From NCBI RefSeq assembly GCF_046523945.1, contig NZ_CP171363.1:992001-1056000 (forward strand): DNA of 64,000 nucleotides, given 5' to 3'. A program made the position numbers and the translations under genes. Positions within the stretch are counted from its first letter, which is position 1, and each line of letters opens with the position of its first letter. The DNA comes from Faucicola mancuniensis (GTDB lineage Bacteria > Pseudomonadota > Gammaproteobacteria > Pseudomonadales > Moraxellaceae). This document shows positions 58,335 to 64,000 of this stretch, one piece after another. Under the pieces are notes generated by a model, which saw only the letters and a list, made by a program, of their open reading frames with translations, was not told the DNA's origin and did no database searches.

Positions 58335-60152
58335 ATGTCAGAACAAGTTCCTGTGATTGAAGAATCTTTACAAGCGGTGATTGAGACGCTAAAAGCACAA
58401 CAAGTTTTGCCAGAAGATTGGCAAAATAACAGCACGATTAGTCGCACCAAAGACCAAGCCCACGGCGATTTTGCCAGTAATTTGGCGATGGTCGCCTCAA
58501 AAGTGGCTGGGATGAAACCACGAGAGCTTGCCGAAAAAATCGTAAGCCTAATCCCAAGTCATGACAATATTGCCAAAATTGAGATTGCTGGGGCGGGTTT
58601 TATTAACTTTTTCTTAAATGACAATGCACGTTTTGCGGTGCTTGACAACATTATGCAGTTAAAAGGCGAGTTTGGCACGAGCCAAGATTTTGCAGGCAAA
58701 AAAATTCAAGTAGAATTTGTGTCCGCCAACCCAACGTCAAGCCTACACGTGGGACATGGGCGTGGGGCGGCGTTTGGCATGAGCGTTGCCAATTTGCTTG
58801 AAGCGGTCGGCTACCAAGTCGGACGTGAGTATTACGTCAATGATGCAGGTCGTCAGATGGATATTTTGGCGACCAGCACCTATTTGCGTTATCTTGAGTT
58901 GTGTGGTGAGCCGATTGTTTTCCCAACAAATGCCTATCAAGGTGATTATGTCAAAGACATTGCCAAGCCGATTTTTGCTGATTTTGGCGATAAATTAAAA
59001 ACTAATTGGCAAAATATGCTTGCCAATGTGCCTAATGATGCGGTGTACAAAACTGATGACAAAGGTGAAAAAGCACTGGTTTCTGGCGATAAAGAAGGGC
59101 ATATTGACGGTTTAATTGACAATGCCAAAGCCAATTTGGGCGACAATTACAAGATTTTTCATGAAAAAGCCTTATACAGCATTTTGACCGATATTCAAGA
59201 TGATTTGGCAGATTTTAACGTACATTTTGACCAATGGTTTAGCGAAAAATCAATTCAAGACGACATTTTGCCTGCGTTGGATTTGCTTAACGAACGTGGT
59301 TTTTTGTATGAAAAAGACGGCAATTTGTGGTTTAAATCTACCGAATTTGGCGATGAAAAAGACCGTGTCGTTCGCCGTGCCAACGGACAATTTACCTATT
59401 TTGCGCCCGATATCGCCTATCACAAAAATAAACTTGACCGTGGTTTTGACCGCATTATTGACGTGTGGGGGTCAGACCATCACGGCTATATCAAGCGTGT
59501 GAAATCAGCACTCACAGCGATGGGCTATGACGAAAATAAAATGGACGTGATTTTGGTGCAGTTTGTGACGCTATGGCGTGGCGAAGAGCAAGTACAAATG
59601 TCTAGCCGTTCTGGGCAGTTTGTGACTTTGCGTGAACTGCGTGAAGAAGTTGGCAACGATGCGGCACGTTTTTATTATGTCGCTCGCAAACCTGAACAAC
59701 ATATTGATTTTGATTTGGAATTGGCAAAATCGCAAAGCAAAGATAATGCCGTTTATTATATCCAGTACGCTCACGCACGGATTTGTAGTATCTTGGAGCG
59801 ACTAGAAACGCATGGTCTAAGTGCCGATGATACGCTCGGCAAACAGTACCAATCGCTTTTAACCAAGCCGATTGAAACCGATTTAATCAGCCTGTTATCC
59901 GCCTATCCAGACACGCTCAAACGCTCGGCAACCCAATATGAACCCCATATTTTGACCAATTATCTAAAAGATTTGGCAAGTTTGTTTCACGCATGGTATA
60001 ACGACAATCGCATTTTGCCAAAAGAAGACGAAATCGGCGACCAAGACAAGCTACACCTAATGCAAGCTCGTTTGCGTTTGTCAAAAGCGGTGCGTCAAGT
60101 GGTGCAAAATGGCTTAACATTGTTGGGGCTTTCTGCACCGACCAGTATGTAG
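58335..60152 (+). CDS. argS: Arginyl-tRNA synthetase
   Basis: This 605-residue class I synthetase charges tRNA-Arg. The N-terminal additional domain (about 1-100) precedes the HIGH-like motif SANPTSSLHVGHGRGAAFG, then VNDAGRQMDILATS, WGSDHHGYIKRVKSA, the region VQMSSRSGQFVTLREL that stands for KMSKS in this family, and the anticodon-binding C-terminal domain. The start at 58335 (MSEQ) has GAGA upstream; an ATG four codons earlier lacks a site. Confidence 0.95.
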   Translation: MSEQVPVIEESLQAVIETLKAQQVLPEDWQNNSTISRTKDQAHGDFASNLAMVASKVAGMKPRELAEKIVSLIPSHDNIAKIEIAGAGFINFFLNDNARFAVLDNIMQLKGEFGTSQDFAGKKIQVEFVSANPTSSLHVGHGRGAAFGMSVANLLEAVGYQVGREYYVNDAGRQMDILATSTYLRYLELCGEPIVFPTNAYQGDYVKDIAKPIFADFGDKLKTNWQNMLANVPNDAVYKTDDKGEKALVSGDKEGHIDGLIDNAKANLGDNYKIFHEKALYSILTDIQDDLADFNVHFDQWFSEKSIQDDILPALDLLNERGFLYEKDGNLWFKSTEFGDEKDRVVRRANGQFTYFAPDIAYHKNKLDRGFDRIIDVWGSDHHGYIKRVKSALTAMGYDENKMDVILVQFVTLWRGEEQVQMSSRSGQFVTLRELREEVGNDAARFYYVARKPEQHIDFDLELAKSQSKDNAVYYIQYAHARICSILERLETHGLSADDTLGKQYQSLLTKPIETDLISLLSAYPDTLKRSATQYEPHILTNYLKDLASLFHAWYNDNRILPKEDEIGDQDKLHLMQARLRLSKAVRQVVQNGLTLLGLSAPTSM

Positions 60153-60210
60153 TTTTATTTATCATATTGTTAATAAATTTTATCAATCTAAACCCCACAA
60201 GGAGCAAATC

Positions 60211-60957
60211 ATGTCAAAACAAGGAGCGACCCCAAAAGAGCCGTCAAACAGTATGGCAACCTTTGCAAAAATCTTGGTGGGGTTTTTGATTGCGGTATTG
60301 GTTGGGCTGTTTTTGTATTTGTTAAATCCATCGGACAAAAAGCCAAACGTTGTAGCTGATGACATCGTCAAACCCAAACAGACCCAAACCGAACAGCCCG
60401 AATACGACTTTTATGAACTGCTACCAGAGCAACAAGTCACAGGCGTGCCGACAAAGCCGATTGCCAGTCAAATCGCACTATCAACCAAACCTGATGCGGT
60501 AGTAACAGGCAAACAACAAGCCAAATCCCAAAAAACAGACGACAATAAAACTGACACCGTCAACACCGATAAAAATCCAAATTCTGCCGAAACTGACAAT
60601 CCAATGATGGCAGATGTGGCGATTGAAAATCCCACGGATAATCCAATTTTATCCAACAAAAGTCAGCTAGAAATACAAACCAGTAAAAAAGTCGTGATTG
60701 TGAATAGCGAACCGTCAAAAACGTATATTTTGCAGATTAACAGCTTTGACAATGCGGACGAAGCTGATACACGCCGAGCCGAAGTGTTGATGGCAGGGGT
60801 AGATGCCCAGATTGTCAAAAAACGTTTGGACGATGGCAGTATGCTTTATCAAGTGATTTCACGACAAATGCCGAATAATGAAATGGCAACCCAAGCCCAA
60901 CGCCGATTACAAAACAGTGGCATTGACTCATTGATTGTGGAACAGCGTAGAAAATAA
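60211..60957 (+). CDS. SPOR-domain membrane protein
   Basis: A 248-residue bitopic protein: short cytosolic N-terminus, one span (about 20-37, FLIAVLVGLFLYLLN), a long low-complexity periplasmic linker rich in Thr, Gln and Asn, and a C-terminal SPOR domain (about 170-245, YILQINSFDNADEADTRRAE and then DGSMLYQVISR). SPOR domains bind denuded septal peptidoglycan. It resembles FtsN-like proteins and lies 58 bp after argS, where a SPOR gene is often found. AAGGAGCAAATC precedes the ATG. Confidence 0.9.
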   Translation: MSKQGATPKEPSNSMATFAKILVGFLIAVLVGLFLYLLNPSDKKPNVVADDIVKPKQTQTEQPEYDFYELLPEQQVTGVPTKPIASQIALSTKPDAVVTGKQQAKSQKTDDNKTDTVNTDKNPNSAETDNPMMADVAIENPTDNPILSNKSQLEIQTSKKVVIVNSEPSKTYILQINSFDNADEADTRRAEVLMAGVDAQIVKKRLDDGSMLYQVISRQMPNNEMATQAQRRLQNSGIDSLIVEQRRK

Positions 60958-60959
60958 TA

Positions 60960-60989
60960 AAAAAACCGATAGCAATTATCGGTTTTTTT
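60960..60989. terminator. Bidirectional terminator between SPOR gene and sat
   Basis: AAAAACCGATA and TATCGGTTTTT form a perfect 11-bp stem around GCAAT, followed by T residues. It serves both convergent genes. Confidence 0.9.
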
Positions 60990-61022
60990 ATGGCTTAATG
61001 GTCTACAAATTTTAAAAAAAGT

Positions 61023-62264
61023 TTATAAACCTTGATAATATTCTTTTAAAATCGCTAAAACTTCTGGACGGCTAAAGGTGTCTGGCACGTCTTCGCCATT
61101 GCTAAGGGCGGTGCGTAGTTTTGTGCCAGAGATTTTAACGTGATTGCTCTCGTCATGTGGACAGGTTTTGGTGCTTGCCATGCCGTTACACGCTGTGCAA
61201 TAAAACGTCCAGTCAATTTTTAAAGGTTTGGTCAAAAGAGCATCTTTTGGCAAGGTGTCAAAGATTTTTTGTGCATCAAACGCCCCATAATAATCGCCCA
61301 CGCCTGCATGGTCTCGCCCCACAATCAAATAACTACAGCCATAATTTTGGCGGAACAGGGCATGAAGTAGGGCTTCTTTTGGGCCTGCGTAACGCATATC
61401 AAGCGGATAGCCTGCTTGTATCACGGTGTCTTTTTTAAAGTAATTGTCAATAAGCGTGGCAATGGCTTTTTGGCGGACGCTTGCAGGAATGTCGCCAGCT
61501 TTTAGCTTGCCAAGTAATGAGTGAATCATCACACCATCAGTAATTTCTAGGGCGATTTTGGCAAGATATTCATGCGAGCGGTGCATCGGATTGCGAGTTT
61601 GGAACGCTGAGATAGTTTTCCAGCCTTTTTGTTTAAACAAGGCACGAGTTTGGGCAGGGGTTTTGTAAATTTCTGGATAATCTTTGACAAATTCGCCTTG
61701 ACTAAACACTTGCACTTTGCCACCGATATACACTTCACCGTTATCCAACACTTGTTTGACACCAACGTGGGCAGTGTCGTCCGTGCCAAAGACTTGACGG
61801 CATTCGTGGGCTTTGTTTGGCGTAAAAATACTGCTAACGGTGATTGTTCCCATCAATTCATCACCATCATCGGCATGAGAATAAAGGGCAAGCGTATCGC
61901 CAAGTTTAATGGTGTCGGCTGTGGCTTTATCCACGCTTAGGGTAATGGGAATTGGAAAGAAAACACCTTGATAATCGCCGTCCACACCGCCTTGCGTTAA
62001 GGTCATGTTGTCCACCACGCCTTGATAATCGGTTTCGCCCATAAAGCCATCAAGCGGTGTAAATCCGCCAATGCCTAGCATAATCAAATCGCCACGCTCA
62101 CGAGATGATAGGGTGATTTTTGGCAAAGTTTTGGCGGTGCTAATGGCATTGGCAAGCTCATTGCCTGTTAGGGCAAGGGGTTTTAAAACAGGACTGCCGT
62201 GCGGTGGCACAAGTTCGGTATAAATGTCGTCATTGCTAAAAATGTTGGCGTTGGTTTGGCTCAT
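61023..62264 (-). CDS. sat: Sulfate adenylyltransferase (ATP sulfurylase), single-chain type
   Basis: This 413-residue enzyme makes APS from ATP and sulfate. It is the homodimeric Sat type rather than CysDN. Conserved segments are LSSRERGDLIMLGIGGFTPLDGFM, FQTRNPMHRSHEYLAKIA with the QxRN and HxxH nucleotide motifs, PLDMRYAGPKEALLHALFRQNYG, IVGRDHAGVGDYYGAFDAQ and a cysteine pair in FYCTACNGMASTKTCPHD. It is divergent from cysI in the same pathway. Confidence 0.95.
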   Translation of the reverse strand: MSQTNANIFSNDDIYTELVPPHGSPVLKPLALTGNELANAISTAKTLPKITLSSRERGDLIMLGIGGFTPLDGFMGETDYQGVVDNMTLTQGGVDGDYQGVFFPIPITLSVDKATADTIKLGDTLALYSHADDGDELMGTITVSSIFTPNKAHECRQVFGTDDTAHVGVKQVLDNGEVYIGGKVQVFSQGEFVKDYPEIYKTPAQTRALFKQKGWKTISAFQTRNPMHRSHEYLAKIALEITDGVMIHSLLGKLKAGDIPASVRQKAIATLIDNYFKKDTVIQAGYPLDMRYAGPKEALLHALFRQNYGCSYLIVGRDHAGVGDYYGAFDAQKIFDTLPKDALLTKPLKIDWTFYCTACNGMASTKTCPHDESNHVKISGTKLRTALSNGEDVPDTFSRPEVLAILKEYYQGL

Positions 62265-62462
62265 AATTTTTCCTACTGTTTTTTTGCTTAAAGTTTTTTT
62301 GCTTAAAATTGGTGAGTATAGGCTAATCTATTTTTTTTAAAAATACCTATGCAGTAAACGCCTTTTTATATGCCGTTATAGAATTTAGAGATATAAAAAA
62401 TTGGCATTAACATAATAAGCAATTTTTAGCCAAATCGCCATAAAAAAATATTAGGATTTATC

Positions 62463-64000
62463 ATGTACGTATATTCTTATGCCGACCAAGCATTGGTCAA
62501 TGAACGAGTGGCTCAGTTTCGCCACCAAACTGAGCGTTTTTTGGCAGGGCAGGTGCCAGAAGAGCAGTTTTTGCCCTTGCGATTACAAAACGGCTTATAC
62601 ATTCAACGCCATGCCCCCATGCTCCGTATTGCCATTCCTTATGGATTGCTTGCAAGTTATCAACTTCGCACGCTTGCCAACATTGCCACCGACTTTGACC
62701 GTGGTTATGGGCATTTTACCACTCGCACCAACATGCAGTTAAATTGGGTAAAATTAGAAGACGTGCCAGACATTTTGCAAGTGCTTGCCGACAACCAAAT
62801 GCACGCCATTCAAACATCTGGCAACTGCATTCGCAACACCACCACCGACCCTTATGCGGGTATTCATGCTGATGAAATTGCTGACCCACGTCCGTATTGT
62901 GAAATTATCCGTCAATGGAGTACCTTTCACCCAGAGTTTGCCTATTTGCCACGCAAATTTAAAATTGCGGTGATTGGCACAACTGCCGACCGTGCCGCCA
63001 CGCAAGTGCATGACATTGGATTGCACATTGTCAAAAATGACGCAGGTGATATTGGTTTTGAAGTGATTGTGGGCGGAGGTCTTGGGCGTACACCGATGAT
63101 TGGCAAGGTGATTAACGAATTTTTGCCAAGAGAACATTTGCTGAGCTATCTTGATGCGATTTTGCGTGTGTATAACTTGCAAGGCAGACGTGATAACAAA
63201 TTTAAAGCCCGTATCAAAATTTTGGTGGAAAGTGTTGGTAAAGAAGAATTTGCACGGCTTGTTGATGAAGAATGGCAATACAGCAAAGATGGCGATTTGA
63301 CCTTGAGCGATGAACATTTTGCCAAAGCCGAAAGTTATTTTACCGAGCCAAATTATCAAAGTTTTGACGTGCTTGCTGTCAACGGCGAACTGCAAAAACA
63401 TCTTGATAATGACAAAGATTTTGCCGACTGGTACAAGCATAACACCCAAGCCCACAAAATTAGCGGTTATAAAGCGGTGATTTTGTCGCTAAAAGCTGGC
63501 GTAGTTACCCAAAATGGCGTGTCAAAATATATACCAGCTGGCGATTTAACCAGTGAACAAATACTGGTACTTGCGGACTTGGCGGAGGAGTATAGCTTTG
63601 GTGAAATTCGCATTACTCATCAGCAAAATATGGTATTGGGCGATGTGGAAATTGGCAAATTATATGATGTTTGGCAAGCCTTACAAAAAATCGGCTTGGC
63701 GCGTGCCAATATCGGCACGCTGACTGACATGATTGTCTGCCCTGGCTTTGACTACTGTGCGTTGGCGAATGCGACCACGCACAACATTGCCGAGTCCATT
63801 GAACGTAAGTTTGACGATTTGGATTATTTGTACGATTTGGGCGAGATTCGGCTCAATATGTCAGGCTGTATGAACGCCTGTGCGCACCACCATGTGGGCG
63901 ATATTGGCATTTTGGGCGTGGACAAAAAAGGCGAGCATTGGTATCAAATCAGCCTTGGCGGTAGCTCTGGCAGTGATGCCAAATTGGGCGATATTTTGGG
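62463..64000 (+). CDS. cysI: Sulfite reductase hemoprotein (CysI), 5' part
   Basis: The frame is open from ATG 62463 to the right edge, 512 codons seen, so it continues beyond. It starts MYVYSYADQALVNERVAQFR and contains two ferredoxin-like halves: FDRGYGHFTTRTNMQLNW, TSGNCIRNTT, then HQQNMVL, CPGFDYCALANATT (Cx5C) and NMSGCMNACAHHHVGDIGILG (Cx3C), which bind the 4Fe-4S cluster and siroheme. It reduces sulfite to sulfide. Nitrite reductase of the same family is the alternative; the neighbour sat favours sulfite. Confidence 0.9.
   Translation, partial: MYVYSYADQALVNERVAQFRHQTERFLAGQVPEEQFLPLRLQNGLYIQRHAPMLRIAIPYGLLASYQLRTLANIATDFDRGYGHFTTRTNMQLNWVKLEDVPDILQVLADNQMHAIQTSGNCIRNTTTDPYAGIHADEIADPRPYCEIIRQWSTFHPEFAYLPRKFKIAVIGTTADRAATQVHDIGLHIVKNDAGDIGFEVIVGGGLGRTPMIGKVINEFLPREHLLSYLDAILRVYNLQGRRDNKFKARIKILVESVGKEEFARLVDEEWQYSKDGDLTLSDEHFAKAESYFTEPNYQSFDVLAVNGELQKHLDNDKDFADWYKHNTQAHKISGYKAVILSLKAGVVTQNGVSKYIPAGDLTSEQILVLADLAEEYSFGEIRITHQQNMVLGDVEIGKLYDVWQALQKIGLARANIGTLTDMIVCPGFDYCALANATTHNIAESIERKFDDLDYLYDLGEIRLNMSGCMNACAHHHVGDIGILGVDKKGEHWYQISLGGSSGSDAKLGDIL

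Noticed and set aside
62754..63455. 233-aa minus-strand frame in the cysI region
   Set aside because: It is the antisense shadow of cysI, whose + frame is clearly conserved.
1..64000. tRNA or rRNA genes
   Set aside because: I saw no cloverleaf-like sequence with a TTCRA arm or conserved rRNA segments, though no covariance search was possible.

Overview
This 64 kb window looks like chromosomal DNA from a Moraxellaceae bacterium, most likely Moraxella or a close relative. Three things point that way: the hemA / TPR protein / lolB arrangement, a Pseudomonadales-type parS motif, and AT-rich DNA carrying housekeeping genes close to their gammaproteobacterial counterparts. gyrB and a parS-like palindrome lie within about 3 kb of each other, which suggests a position near the replication origin. 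The genus call is inference; no rRNA gene is present.

Layout. (1) 1-11345: the 3' part of a giant gene, open at the left edge, for a surface or secreted protein with Ig-like, propeller-like, Hint, metalloprotease-like, cadherin-like and jelly-roll-like segments. Its middle part is visibly more AT-rich than its ends. (2) 11435-14340: a truncated paralogue of that middle part, followed by an IS graveyard: a stop-interrupted integrase-core transposase, an intact-ended 900-bp IS5-family element with a frameshift on A7, and the tail of an IS1595-type transposase. (3) 14388-45730: mostly housekeeping genes: guaA, mntP with a Fur box, gyrB, betT, a YheS-like ABC-F gene holding the parS motif, erpA, a roadblock-like protein, gshA with an in-frame TGA, mupP, xerD, lolB, a TPR protein, hemA, tig-clpP-clpX, rdgB, an FMN reductase, sodB, ubiG, dsbA, xthA and cmoB. 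(4) 45929-56175: an accessory operon encoding a SWIM zinc finger protein, DUF5691, an ankyrin-like protein, a MoxR-type AAA+ ATPase, DUF5682 and a VWA protein. It resembles the yehL/yehP/yehQ type of MoxR-VWA system and is interrupted by two nearly identical 902-bp insertion sequences, each with its own 7-bp target duplication. It sits between cmoB and cmoA, which are neighbours in many gammaproteobacteria. (5) 56302-64000: cmoA, a PIN-domain toxin-antitoxin pair, a DUF2788 protein, argS, a SPOR protein, sat and the start of cysI, open at the right edge.

How the genes work together: tig-clpP-clpX is a folding and proteolysis unit; sat and cysI belong to sulfate assimilation; cmoA and cmoB make the wobble-uridine modification cmo5U; lolB, dsbA and the TPR protein serve the envelope. 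The SWIM-DUF5691-MoxR-DUF5682-VWA set is probably one ATP-driven remodelling machine of unknown target. The giant gene plus its truncated neighbour looks like a polymorphic-toxin or adhesin locus that varies by cassette exchange.

The most notable observations are the internal Hint domain and apparent cassette structure of the giant gene, the His-to-Asn change in its zinc motif, the W101-to-TGA change in gshA, the parS palindrome inside an ABC-F gene, and the twin IS insertions around the VWA gene. Composition statements are by eye; nothing was computed or searched.
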